From positions 1 to 36,284 of the forward strand of contig JAJFFJ010000110.1 in assembly GCA_021776685.1 (NCBI GenBank): a DNA stretch of 36,284 nucleotides, written 5' to 3'. Positions within the stretch are counted from its first letter, which is position 1; the number at the start of each line of letters is the position of its first letter. Positions 7,755-17,409 of the stretch are shown here, piece by piece. The DNA is from Alphaproteobacteria bacterium. GTDB taxonomy: Bacteria > Pseudomonadota > Alphaproteobacteria > Bin65. Below the pieces are notes generated by a model, which saw nothing but the letters and a program-made list of their open reading frames with translations, was not told the DNA's origin and did no database searches. Position numbers and translations under genes: made by a program.

Positions 7755-8921
7755 ATGAAACCGGGGGACTACACCTATATTCCGCAGGAGCGGGTCGTCT
7801 TTGGCCGCCCGACGGCCGAGGCCGTGCTGGACGAGGCTAATCGCCTGCGCGCCAATCGTCTGTTCGTGGTTGCCTCCCGTTCCTTGTCCCAGGACACCCC
7901 GGTGATCGACAAACTGAAACAGGCGATGGGTGATCGATTTGCCGGCCTCTTCGATGGCTGCAGGGAGCATACGCCGCGCTCGACCGTGGTGGCCGCAGCA
8001 AATGCGGTGCGTGCCGCGGCGCCGGATCTGATCGTAACGCTGGGTGGCGGCACGCCGATCGATACCGTGAAGATTCTGCAGATATGCCTGGCTCATGACG
8101 TGCGGCGGGCCGCGGACATGGACCCCCTGCATATCCGGATCAAGGCCGATGGCCGGCCGCACATCCCCCAGATCCGCCACTCGCCTGTCCGTCAGATCAT
8201 CGTGCCGACCACCCTTTCAGGCGCGGAATTCTCGTCCCTGGGCGCCTCACAGAACGAGGTCACCGGCATCAAGGAGCCGTATGCGGGGCCCAACGTGTGT
8301 GGCCAGGCGGTGATCCTCGATCCGGAGATCACCGTCTACACGCCGGACTGGCTGTGGTTTTCCACGGGAATTCGGGCGGTCGACCATGCGGTGGAGGGGC
8401 TCTGCTCCACGAATGGCACGCCGTATACCGACGGATTGGCGCTGCATGCGCTGCGGATGCTGGCGGAAAGCCTGCCGCGGAATCAGGCTGCGGCCGGCGA
8501 CCTGGATGCGCGGCTGATGAGCCAGCAGGCCGTGTGGCTGGCATCCGCCTCCATCGGGCGCGTTCAGTTTGGGGCCAGCCACGGACTGGGCCATGTGTTG
8601 GGTGGCCTGTGTGGCGTATCCCATGGGCATACCAGTTGTGTCCTGCTGCCCGCAGTGCTGCGCTGGAACGAAGACGTTACTGGCGACAAGCAGAAGCAGA
8701 TTGCGGAGGCGCTGGGCCGCCCCTACATGCCCGCGTGGAAGGCCGTGCGTGACCTGGTGACGGAATTGGGGTTGCCCACCCGGTTGCGCGACGTGGATGT
8801 GAAAGAGGACATGTTGCCGAAGGTGGCGGACGCTGCATTGGGGAATATCTGGGTGCGCACCAACCCCCGCCCTATCGAGACGCCGGCACAGGTGATGGAA
8901 ATTCTTGAGGGAGCCTGGTAG
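7755..8921 (+). CDS. Iron-containing alcohol dehydrogenase family (maleylacetate reductase-like)
   Basis: A 388-residue dehydrogenase of the Fe-ADH/dehydroquinate synthase-like superfamily. The NAD(P)-binding TLGGGTPIDTVK (residues 95-106) and the PTTLSGAEFS segment (151-160) are typical. Candidate metal ligands are His211 in AVDHAVEG, His276 in GASHGLGH and His290 in VSHGH. In FucO-type enzymes the ligand four residues before the first His is Asp; here that place is Arg207. This deviation resembles the maleylacetate reductase branch, which also varies there, so metal dependence is uncertain. The ATG at 7755 has a purine-rich AGGGAT upstream. The gene is divergent from the M48 peptidase. The substrate (an alcohol, aldehyde or maleylacetate-like ketone) cannot be fixed. 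Confidence 0.88.
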   Translation: MKPGDYTYIPQERVVFGRPTAEAVLDEANRLRANRLFVVASRSLSQDTPVIDKLKQAMGDRFAGLFDGCREHTPRSTVVAAANAVRAAAPDLIVTLGGGTPIDTVKILQICLAHDVRRAADMDPLHIRIKADGRPHIPQIRHSPVRQIIVPTTLSGAEFSSLGASQNEVTGIKEPYAGPNVCGQAVILDPEITVYTPDWLWFSTGIRAVDHAVEGLCSTNGTPYTDGLALHALRMLAESLPRNQAAAGDLDARLMSQQAVWLASASIGRVQFGASHGLGHVLGGLCGVSHGHTSCVLLPAVLRWNEDVTGDKQKQIAEALGRPYMPAWKAVRDLVTELGLPTRLRDVDVKEDMLPKVADAALGNIWVRTNPRPIETPAQVMEILEGAW

Positions 8922-9036
8922 CCCGAATCCACCCCAAAGTGATTATGGGAAAGGCGTGAAGAGTCGGCATTCCCCGTTGCCTGCGGGGTCCAGCAGCGAT
9001 AACACTCTGATTGGGAAGTAACACGCGGGGAACACC

Positions 9037-10341
9037 GTGCACAAAAATAGCCTGATCAAGGCGTCAATTCTTGGCGCGTGGCTGGTTTTCAGTGCGACTT
9101 CGGCGGCGTTGGGACAGACGCCGACGGTCAAGCAGCTGTACCAGATGCTGCTGAACCAGCAGAAACAGATCCAAACGCTGCAGCGCCGCGCCGCAAATGC
9201 GGAGCGTGAATTGCGTAATGCGCGGCGCCAGTTGCGCCAGAATCAGGGCAATACGGCGGTGACGAAGAAGAGCGTCGTCGACGCCCAGAACGCTGCCGCC
9301 GCCGCGCGGGCCGCGGCGCGCCAGGCGAATGCCGCCATCGTGAAAATCAGGCGCGACGGCACGCGGGTCGCCGCTCAACGCGGCGTCTTCATCACCTATG
9401 CGAAACAGGATGGAGCCTACGCGTTTGCTTCGCTCGTGGCGTTGAAGCCGACCCATGAGCTGCTGGGCCTCGGCCTTATTTCGCCGGACGCCTCGACGCC
9501 AGCAGACCTTCCAGGCGCGACCATCGAGAGTATCGGCACCAATTTCTCACCCGGCGTCCGTGCCGGGTTTGGCTATGGGTTCCCAGGCACCGGGATGGAT
9601 GCCAGGGTCACGGTTACCTATCTGACGTCCACCGCCAACCGCACGCTGGCGGCCCCGGCGGGCGGCTCAATCGGGCCATTATTGTTCAATCCCGCTGGGA
9701 CAAATCAGGATGACGCTGCCACCGCGATTGGAAAATACCGGCTGAAGTATTTTGTGCTTGATGCAGAAGCCGGACAAAGCGTTGTAATTGGGCAAAACCT
9801 CAAGGTGCGGCTGCTGGCCGGAATTCGCTTTGCCAGGCTTCAGGAAAACATCCAGGCGCGTTACATCGGATTTGACTTTGGGCCGGTTGGGACGCTGGTC
9901 ACGAATCAGTACACCTTCTGGGGCATTGGCCCACGGATTGGCGTTGATATGACCTGGCCGGTGATCGGCAATCTCTATGTGAAAGCCAATTTCGACGGCA
10001 GCCTCCTCCTGGGCAGTTTCGATCTTTCCCACCGGCAGCGGGATCAGGATTTTGCCTTCACCGATTCGCAGTTTCAGGAAAAGAACAAAGGCGTGATCGT
10101 ACCCGTGGTTGGGGCGCGCCTGGCGTTCGGCTGGTCAGGTCAGGTTCGCAAAGGTGTCACACTGCTGGTGGAACTGGGCTATGAGTTTCAGGCTTGGATG
10201 GGGGCCGCCCATCGGGTCAGCGGCGTCGATGACTCGAGCGAAGCCTTCCTTGTTCGCCAGCGGGACAACCTGCTGCTGCATGGTCCATTTCTGGTGATAC
10301 GCGTCAAATTCGACAACCTGGGCATGCTGTTCGGACACTAA
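9037..10341 (+). CDS. Outer-membrane beta-barrel, Lpg1974/Legionella MOMP-like, with N-terminal coiled coil
   Basis: A 434-residue exported protein. Residues 1-26 form a Sec signal peptide (Lys-containing start, hydrophobic ASILGAWLVFSATSAALG). Residues about 30-105 form a charged, Gln/Arg/Ala-rich coiled coil (QQKQIQTLQRRAANAERELR and the Ala-rich run after it). From about 115 the sequence alternates in the manner of a transmembrane beta-barrel and ends with NLLLHGPFLVIRVKF, the pattern of the Lpg1974 pore-forming family related to Legionella major outer-membrane protein. The start is GTG with CGCGGGGAA upstream. It is a single-gene unit with 115 bases of upstream sequence and converges on dnaJ. 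A pore or porin role is inferred from the family. Confidence 0.8.
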   Translation: MHKNSLIKASILGAWLVFSATSAALGQTPTVKQLYQMLLNQQKQIQTLQRRAANAERELRNARRQLRQNQGNTAVTKKSVVDAQNAAAAARAAARQANAAIVKIRRDGTRVAAQRGVFITYAKQDGAYAFASLVALKPTHELLGLGLISPDASTPADLPGATIESIGTNFSPGVRAGFGYGFPGTGMDARVTVTYLTSTANRTLAAPAGGSIGPLLFNPAGTNQDDAATAIGKYRLKYFVLDAEAGQSVVIGQNLKVRLLAGIRFARLQENIQARYIGFDFGPVGTLVTNQYTFWGIGPRIGVDMTWPVIGNLYVKANFDGSLLLGSFDLSHRQRDQDFAFTDSQFQEKNKGVIVPVVGARLAFGWSGQVRKGVTLLVELGYEFQAWMGAAHRVSGVDDSSEAFLVRQRDNLLLHGPFLVIRVKFDNLGMLFGH

Positions 10342-10398
10342 GCGATCCAGGACTCAGCAGCGGTCTCGACGAAGACGGTAAACGAGCCTGACGGAAGC

Positions 10399-11565
10399 CT
10401 AGTCCTTGATGCCTTCGAACATACTTCTGACTTTTGAGAAGAAGCGTTTCGAGTTTTCCGCAGTGTCGTCTCCGCCTTCGTTCTGGAACTCCTCCAGCAA
10501 CTCGCGCTGACGCTTCGACAGCTTTCGCGGCGTCTCTACCTCAACCTCGATATACATGTCGCCGCGAGCAGCGCTGCGCAGCACGCTCATGCCTTTGCCG
10601 CGCAGGCGGAAACGGTCGCCGGTCTGGGTCCCGGCGGGAATCGTCACTTTGGCGCGGGTGCCCTCCACAGTAGGCACCTCGATCTGCCCGCCCAGCGCCG
10701 CCCGGGTCATGGGGATCGGCACGGAGCAGAAAATATGCGCCTCGTCGCGCTGGAAAATGTCGTGGGGCGCCACGGTGACGAAGATGTAGAGATCACCTGA
10801 CGCTGCGCCCCGCATGCCCGCCTCGCCTTCGCCGGCCAGGCGGATGCGGGTGCCGTCATCGACACCAGCGGGAACGTTCACGCTCAATGTTTTTTCCCGG
10901 TGCTGGCGGCCGCTACCGCTACAGGTCCTGCACGGGTTCTCGATGATCTGGCCGGTGCCCTGACAGGCGTGGCAGGTGCGCTCCACCGTAAAAAAGCCCT
11001 GGCTGGCGCGGGTGCGGCCACGGCCCTGACAGGTCGGGCACTGGGCCGGCTGCGCGCCGCCCTCGGCGCCGCTGCCGGTGCAGGCATCGCACTCCACCGA
11101 TGTAGGCACGCGAATGGTCGTCTGCTTGCCGGTAAACGCCTCTTCCAGCGAAATTTCCAGATTGTAGCGCATGTCCTGGCCGCGGGCGGCCTGCTCGCGC
11201 TGGCGTTGGCCACGGCCGCCACCGCCGCCGCCTTCGCCGAAGAATTCCTCGAAGATGTCGCCGAACGAGCCGAAATTGAACTCGAAGCCGCCGCCACCAC
11301 CGCCACCGCCAAATGGGCTGCCGCCCCCCTGGCCGCCGCCTTCAAATGCTGCGTGACCAAACTGGTCATAGGCTGCGCGTTTCTGCGGATCCTTCAGGAT
11401 GTCGTAGGCCTGGTTGACTTCCTTGAAATGGTGCTCAGCCTCAGCGTCACCCGGATTGCGATCCGGGTGAAATTCCATGGCTTTCTTGCGGAATGCGGCC
11501 TTGAGAGATTTCTCGTCCGCGCCCCGGTCAACGCCCAGGGTTTGATAAAGATCTGCTTTTGACAT
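10399..11565 (-). CDS. dnaJ: Chaperone protein DnaJ (Hsp40)
   Basis: A 388-residue co-chaperone that delivers substrates to DnaK and stimulates its ATPase. It has all domains of class I DnaJ. The J domain is at 1-70 with the HPD motif in FHPDRNPGD. An unusually Gly-rich G/F linker follows at about 75-125. The zinc domain holds four CxxCxGxG-type repeats ([32 protein letters not shown]). The C-terminal substrate-binding domains contain [17 protein letters not shown]. It lies 111 bases downstream of dnaK on the same strand, the standard operon order. No separate promoter was recognised in the gap. Confidence 0.98.
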   Translation of the reverse strand: MSKADLYQTLGVDRGADEKSLKAAFRKKAMEFHPDRNPGDAEAEHHFKEVNQAYDILKDPQKRAAYDQFGHAAFEGGGQGGGSPFGGGGGGGGFEFNFGSFGDIFEEFFGEGGGGGGRGQRQREQAARGQDMRYNLEISLEEAFTGKQTTIRVPTSVECDACTGSGAEGGAQPAQCPTCQGRGRTRASQGFFTVERTCHACQGTGQIIENPCRTCSGSGRQHREKTLSVNVPAGVDDGTRIRLAGEGEAGMRGAASGDLYIFVTVAPHDIFQRDEAHIFCSVPIPMTRAALGGQIEVPTVEGTRAKVTIPAGTQTGDRFRLRGKGMSVLRSAARGDMYIEVEVETPRKLSKRQRELLEEFQNEGGDDTAENSKRFFSKVRSMFEGIKD

Positions 11566-11676
11566 GGTGATCGGCCCTGTTAGCTCCGATGTGGCTCAGG
11601 TTCCGCCCGGCGACCCCGCCATCGGCCCAGACGCTGCTGGACGGCGGCGGGGATAATTATTCCGGGCGGCGGCCGA

Positions 11677-13632
<1,956 letters not shown>

Positions 13633-13640
13633 CGTTATTT

Positions 13641-13648
13641 TCCTCCTT
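13641..13648 (-). promoter_or_regulatory. Strong ribosome-binding site of dnaK
   Basis: On the minus strand this reads AAGGAGGA, a near-perfect anti-16S match, eight bases before the dnaK ATG. It is much stronger than the sites of most other genes in the window and fits a highly expressed chaperone. Confidence 0.75.
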
Positions 13649-13715
13649 CAGCAGGCGCGGGCGGCCTTCGCAAAGCACCGGCCGGCGCCCCTATAATGGT
13701 TGCCCGGTCACGGGC

Positions 13716-13745
13716 GGATGGGTTGACAAATTTTTCAGCTTGAAG
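13716..13745 (-). promoter_or_regulatory. Candidate heat-shock (RpoH-like) promoter of dnaK
   Basis: On the minus strand CTTCAAG (13745-13739) is followed after 16 bases by CCCATCC (13722-13716), 84 bases before the dnaK start. These resemble the RpoH elements CTTGAAA and CCCCATnT at five of seven and about five positions, with an acceptable spacer. The match is imperfect and rests on position and gene identity. Confidence 0.3.
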
Positions 13746-13881
13746 CGGCGGGACAGATCCCAGCCGTAGGTTCAGTGGAGATATAGGTATGCAAACAACC
13801 TGTTCAAGAACGCGTGAGGCAGGAAAATTCGTTGTTTTTTGCGCCTTTGACGCACCCGGACGCCGACGCGCAGCTCGGTAG

Positions 13882-14862
13882 CTAGTCTCGCCAGAGCAAC
13901 GGCAAAACCAGAGCGCGGCGGATTTCTTGCTCAATGGGAACCGTCATGTCCAGGTAGTCCGGATCGGCAAGCCGGTCTTCACCGATACAAAGGTGTATCA
14001 TGCTTTGGCAGCTGATGGAGCTTTCTGAGGTAAGCCGAATCCAGAATTTCCGCCTCAACGGGCCTGAAGGCTCGGGCTCATTCCGTCGAGTAAATGTAAC
14101 TAGACCGTCCAATGGGGCAAGAAACTCAGGAGCCATTTCGTCAAATGGCTCGCTTTCGTCCGCGAACGTCTCCGTAGCGATAAATTCGAACACATTCTTG
14201 AAAGATAGGGCGTCAACCGTTTCGTCTTTAACGTTTATGATCTGGTAGGAGATCCACATGGTAGTGCTGTCGTCGGGACCAGCCACGACAAACTGGTCAA
14301 AACTCTCTCCTTCGCCAGGCTCGAATTCGATGGTCCAAGCTGCTGGCACGCGAATAAAAAATCCCGGACCAACATCAAGACGTTGCCAATTCTCCGATGG
14401 CGCGATGCGGTCGAGAGGCGTTTCTTGGCGATTGAATTTGAGCGTCAACATGATGTCCGCGCCGTAGGACAGCAGCGTTTCTGTTTCGCTGTCGAACAGC
14501 TTCTCATCCATTGACGTTTCGAGCACGAATTCGCGCAGGTGCGTGTCTCGAAAGGGCTCGAGCCACTTCCAGATCATTCGCCCGGGACGCCCGTCCTTTC
14601 GCGCGCGTCCGTAACCAATGATTTCGCCGAGCGCCTCCGTGGCCGTCAATCCAGGCGCCTCGAATCCATCATCTTCCAAGTAGTCCAGCACCCGGTCGCC
14701 ACCGGCTGCTGCGGCAGGGTCCTCGTAGCTGTTGACCGTCGCCATGTAGCGCCGCCCGTTGGGCGCGATGAATGTGCCACTAAAGGGCGGTTGCGGATTG
14801 TAGCTCCATCCGGGCTCCAACGAGACCGTCACAAGTCCCAAACCTACCTCGGCGATATTCAT
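13882..14862 (-). CDS. Uncharacterised protein with two apparently repeated domains
   Basis: A 326-residue protein that I do not recognise. No signal peptide or membrane segment is visible; it is acidic and rich in aromatic residues. The two halves look like diverged copies. Each opens with a hydrophobic strand leading to a Pro-x-x-W turn (VTVSLEPGWSYNP near residue 12; IRVPAAWTIEFEPG near 180) and then runs through an acidic helix to a strand ending near an Arg-rich segment. The pattern recalls PsbP/DUF1795-like single-domain proteins, but this is only an impression. The ATG at 14860-14862 has GTGGGA upstream and is preferred over a longer frame from 15000. The gene is noticeably more AT-rich than its neighbours and faces alkB divergently, which suggests later acquisition. 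Confidence 0.75.
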   Translation of the reverse strand: MNIAEVGLGLVTVSLEPGWSYNPQPPFSGTFIAPNGRRYMATVNSYEDPAAAAGGDRVLDYLEDDGFEAPGLTATEALGEIIGYGRARKDGRPGRMIWKWLEPFRDTHLREFVLETSMDEKLFDSETETLLSYGADIMLTLKFNRQETPLDRIAPSENWQRLDVGPGFFIRVPAAWTIEFEPGEGESFDQFVVAGPDDSTTMWISYQIINVKDETVDALSFKNVFEFIATETFADESEPFDEMAPEFLAPLDGLVTFTRRNEPEPSGPLRRKFWIRLTSESSISCQSMIHLCIGEDRLADPDYLDMTVPIEQEIRRALVLPLLWRD

Positions 14863-14958
14863 TTTCCCACTACGCAAACGAACAGAGTCAAACTCATGAG
14901 AACTAGAACAAAAATACAACATATAGTCCAGCCCTTCATGGTAAAATGGATGGCCACG

Positions 14959-15615
14959 ATGGGTCCAACTACGCGTAGATCGCCCAAATTGCTCAAGCAA
15001 TCAGGATTTTTCCTTCATCAAGCCAAGGTCCCATTGGCTGACCAGCTCAGGCTGGCCATCGGTGTTCGCTGCATTCTCGCCAACGCGCCCGCCTACACAC
15101 CCCTGATGCCGCGCTCCGGGACGCCGATGAGTGTGCGCATGTCCAATTGCGGGCCGCTGGGGTGGTTCACGGACAAGGACCGGGGCTATCGCTATATCGA
15201 CCGGCATCCGGAGACTGGGCAGGCGTGGCCGGCGATTCCCGCCGCGGTGTTGGCGGTATGGGAAGAACTGTCAGGGTATCCCGCCCCGCCGGAGGCCTGC
15301 CTGATCAACTTGTACGGCCCGGGCGCGAAACTGGGTCTGCATATTGATCAGGACGAGGAGGCGAGTGACGCGCCGGTTGTGTCGATCTCCCTCGGCGACA
15401 CCGCGGTCTTTCGTGTGGGCGGCGCAACGCGGAAGAACCCGACACGCACCATGAAACTACATTCCGGTGATGTTGTGGTTCTGGGCGGCGAATCGCGGCA
15501 CTGGTATCACGGGGTGGACCGGGTGCTTACCGGCTCAAACCGGTTGCTGACGGAGGCGGGGTTCCCCGAAGGCGGGCGGATCAATCTGACCCTGCGGCGG
15601 GTGACGACGCCCTAG
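14959..15615 (+). CDS. alkB: Alpha-ketoglutarate-dependent DNA dealkylase AlkB
   Basis: A 218-residue Fe(II)/2-oxoglutarate dioxygenase that repairs alkylated bases (1-methyladenine, 3-methylcytosine) by oxidative demethylation. It contains the substrate-lid MSVRMSNCGPLGW, the PEACLINLYGPGAKLGLH strand with iron ligands His128 and Asp130 (LHIDQDE), the third ligand His184 in WYHGV, and the 2-oxoglutarate-binding Arg207 and Arg213 in RINLTLR. All key residues are intact. The start is uncertain: ATGs at 14938, 14950 and 14959 are in frame and none has a strong Shine-Dalgarno. 14959 gives the length closest to the family. The first 15 residues do not look like family sequence, possibly because the upstream boundary lies at the foreign-looking neighbour. 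Confidence 0.92.
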   Translation: MGPTTRRSPKLLKQSGFFLHQAKVPLADQLRLAIGVRCILANAPAYTPLMPRSGTPMSVRMSNCGPLGWFTDKDRGYRYIDRHPETGQAWPAIPAAVLAVWEELSGYPAPPEACLINLYGPGAKLGLHIDQDEEASDAPVVSISLGDTAVFRVGGATRKNPTRTMKLHSGDVVVLGGESRHWYHGVDRVLTGSNRLLTEAGFPEGGRINLTLRRVTTP

Positions 15616-15643
15616 CGGCCGAATCCCCTAACCGACGGGTTTA

Positions 15644-16405
15644 CTAGCCAACTAGGCCGATCACCGCAGCGGCGACGATGAAGACGTAGCAGATCATCCG
15701 GTAGAGCTGGTCGTTGGCGCGCCCTGCCATGCGGCTGCCGATCCAGACCCCGATCAGGGTGGCGGGACACAGCACCAGGCCATCGATCACCGCACCCAGT
15801 GCCGTTGGTGAGGCCCAGAAGACCATGGCCATCAGCACAAACAAGGTGACGAAGAAATAGGACACCACATTGGCGCGAATGGTGGCGGCCGGATGGTCGG
15901 CGGCCAGCATGTAGAGCAGCACGGGCGGCCCGCCGACGCTTGAGGTGGCCATCATCGCGCCGGAAGCGGCGCCGATGCCAAATGTCAGGGGCAGCGGCCG
16001 CGGGCCGCGATAGCGCCAGCCGGTCATCAGCAATGCAACGAACACCAGGATGGTGATGGAAATGCCAATGGTCAGGGTGCGCTGGTCGACACTCACCAGC
16101 AGCCAGATCCCCAGCGGCATGGCGATGATCGCGGCGATCGCCATCGGCACCACAAAGCTCCAGTCCGCCTGACGCCGGGTCTCCATGAACAGCATGACGC
16201 CAATAGGAAATTCGAGGGTGACCACCAGGGGCACCATATGGGCGGGGGAGACCATCACCGCGAATACCGGCGCGAACAGCATGGCAGAGCCAAAGCCCGC
16301 GAATCCCCGCATCAGGCCGCCGGCAAACACAACGGCCAGCGCGATCCAGAAGTTCGGGTCGGCAGGGTTGGTCAGCAGACCGTTCAGAATAAAGGCGTCG
16401 GACAT
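15644..16405 (-). CDS. TauE/SafE (TSUP) family permease
   Basis: A 253-residue inner-membrane protein with about eight hydrophobic segments. It matches the sulfite exporter TauE/SafE family in the FAGGLMRGFAGFGSAMLFAP segment (about residues 27-46), with its Arg-Gly-Phe-x-Gly turn, and in the repeat-two equivalent SSVGGPPVLLYMLA. Members export sulfite, sulfoacetate or other anions, or take up organic acids; the substrate here is unknown and the neighbours do not help. The start ATG is at 16403-16405. It converges on alkB with a 28-base gap in which I see no terminator. Confidence 0.88.
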   Translation of the reverse strand: MSDAFILNGLLTNPADPNFWIALAVVFAGGLMRGFAGFGSAMLFAPVFAVMVSPAHMVPLVVTLEFPIGVMLFMETRRQADWSFVVPMAIAAIIAMPLGIWLLVSVDQRTLTIGISITILVFVALLMTGWRYRGPRPLPLTFGIGAASGAMMATSSVGGPPVLLYMLAADHPAATIRANVVSYFFVTLFVLMAMVFWASPTALGAVIDGLVLCPATLIGVWIGSRMAGRANDQLYRMICYVFIVAAAVIGLVG

Positions 16406-16516
16406 ATTGGCTGGCCACGGCGGCGGGCGAGGGTTGCCGCCTTCTACAGGCTTCCGCGGGTGTCTGCCAGCGGCTCGGACGCAGATGCCTTATGCACGGG
16501 CCTTCCGGAAACAGGC

Positions 16517-17197
16517 CTACAACAGCTCGCCGGAGGCGACCAGATGCGCGAGGCCTGCCAGGCAGAGGTCATCCTCGGTCAGCCTCGACATATAGGCCTG
16601 GATGATCACGGCGACTTCTTCCGTCCGGCCTTCGCGCCACATCGACAGTCCATAGAGCGCGCCTTCCTGGCAGGCGAGCGACGGCTGGTAGAGGGTCTGT
16701 TCCAGCGCGATCAACGCCTCCCGGTTGAGGATACGGCCGGGGCCCGAGTCTTTGGGGAGCTGGGCGTAAAGCGCCTCCCACAGGTCCAGCGCCGTGTAGT
16801 TGAGCGGGCTGGCGAAGGGGTTGCGGCTGCGAAAGCTCAGGTGATGGGAACAGCGGACCACGAACAGGCTGGCCATGAGGTTGGCAAAGGCAGCGATGCA
16901 CCGGAGCCTGGCGCGCAGCTCCACGCGGGTGTCGCTCAATGCCCGGAAATAGCCGCTGCCCCATGCCAAATAGCGAAAACCTTCGGCAAGCGCGTCGTCG
17001 TCGATCCGGTCGAGCGCAAATACCGGCTGTTCGAACAGTTGGGTCATGTAGAGCACGATCGTCTCTGCATCCGCCGCGGCGATACCGTCTCGGTAAACCG
17101 GTGGGCGGCTGACGCCATTGGCGGCCGGAGCGGGGGTCGGGCAGAACAGCCCGGAGGCCCAGGCGTTAAAGCTCAAATTTGCGACTGAAGGGGTCAT
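16517..17197 (-). CDS. Uncharacterised helical protein
   Basis: A 226-residue protein that I do not recognise. It has no signal peptide or clear transmembrane span. After about 40 Pro/Ala-rich residues it is mostly amphipathic helix, with Arg-rich and Leu/Ala-rich stretches (LRARLRCIAAFANLMASLF, ALIALEQTLYQPSLACQEGA). A Trp/Tyr-rich segment lies near the middle (LNYTALDLWEALYAQL). The start ATG at 17195-17197 is the first in frame. It precedes the TSUP permease on the same strand with a 111-base gap and could share its transcript. No functional statement is supported. Confidence 0.7.
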   Translation of the reverse strand: MTPSVANLSFNAWASGLFCPTPAPAANGVSRPPVYRDGIAAADAETIVLYMTQLFEQPVFALDRIDDDALAEGFRYLAWGSGYFRALSDTRVELRARLRCIAAFANLMASLFVVRCSHHLSFRSRNPFASPLNYTALDLWEALYAQLPKDSGPGRILNREALIALEQTLYQPSLACQEGALYGLSMWREGRTEEVAVIIQAYMSRLTEDDLCLAGLAHLVASGELL

Positions 17198-17344
17198 CGG
17201 ACCTGTCCTTAAGGTGCCTGTGTTTGTCAGGCTGTACGATAGGACAGACCACGTGATCCGGCGCTGAAGGGGCCGTTCATCTGGCGGTCAGGTAGGAGAA
17301 AGGATTTATTAAACCTGTTGCGCCGGCGCTTCCGGCCAGCTTGT

Positions 17345-17366
17345 CACCCCCGCCTTCGCGGGAATA
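17345..17366. repeat. Short intergenic palindrome of the CCCGCnnnnGCGGG type
   Basis: CCCGC (17349-17353) and GCGGG (17358-17362) flank a CTTC loop, within TCACCCCCGCCTTCGCGGGA. Elements with the consensus TCATTCCCGCGAAAGCGGGAA are scattered between genes in many proteobacterial genomes and behave like REP sequences. Only one good copy is present in this window, so its repeated nature is inferred. Confidence 0.45.
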
Positions 17367-17381
17367 ACGGTGAGGCGTGAT

Positions 17382-17398
17382 TTCGGCGCAGCGCCGAA
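17382..17398 (-). terminator. Possible terminator hairpin downstream of grpE
   Basis: TTCGGCGC and GCGCCGAA form a perfect 8-bp inverted repeat around one base, 12 bases past the grpE stop. In practice it would fold as a six-pair stem with a five-base loop. No T-run follows it on the minus strand, so Rho-independent termination is uncertain. Confidence 0.35.
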
Positions 17399-17409
17399 GA
17401 TCAAGTGCC

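Noticed and set aside
8977-8997. CCCCG/CGGGG hairpin between the iron-ADH gene and the outer-membrane protein gene
   Set aside because: The stem is only five pairs, with no T-run after it on either strand. It is too weak to call a terminator.
10900-11562. An Ala-rich open frame on the plus strand
   Set aside because: It is antisense to the J, G/F and zinc regions of dnaJ, and its composition reflects the Gly-rich linker.
13691-13728. TATAAT and TTGACA on the plus strand upstream of dnaK
   Set aside because: The two hexamers occur in the wrong order for a plus-strand promoter, and no gene starts rightward there.
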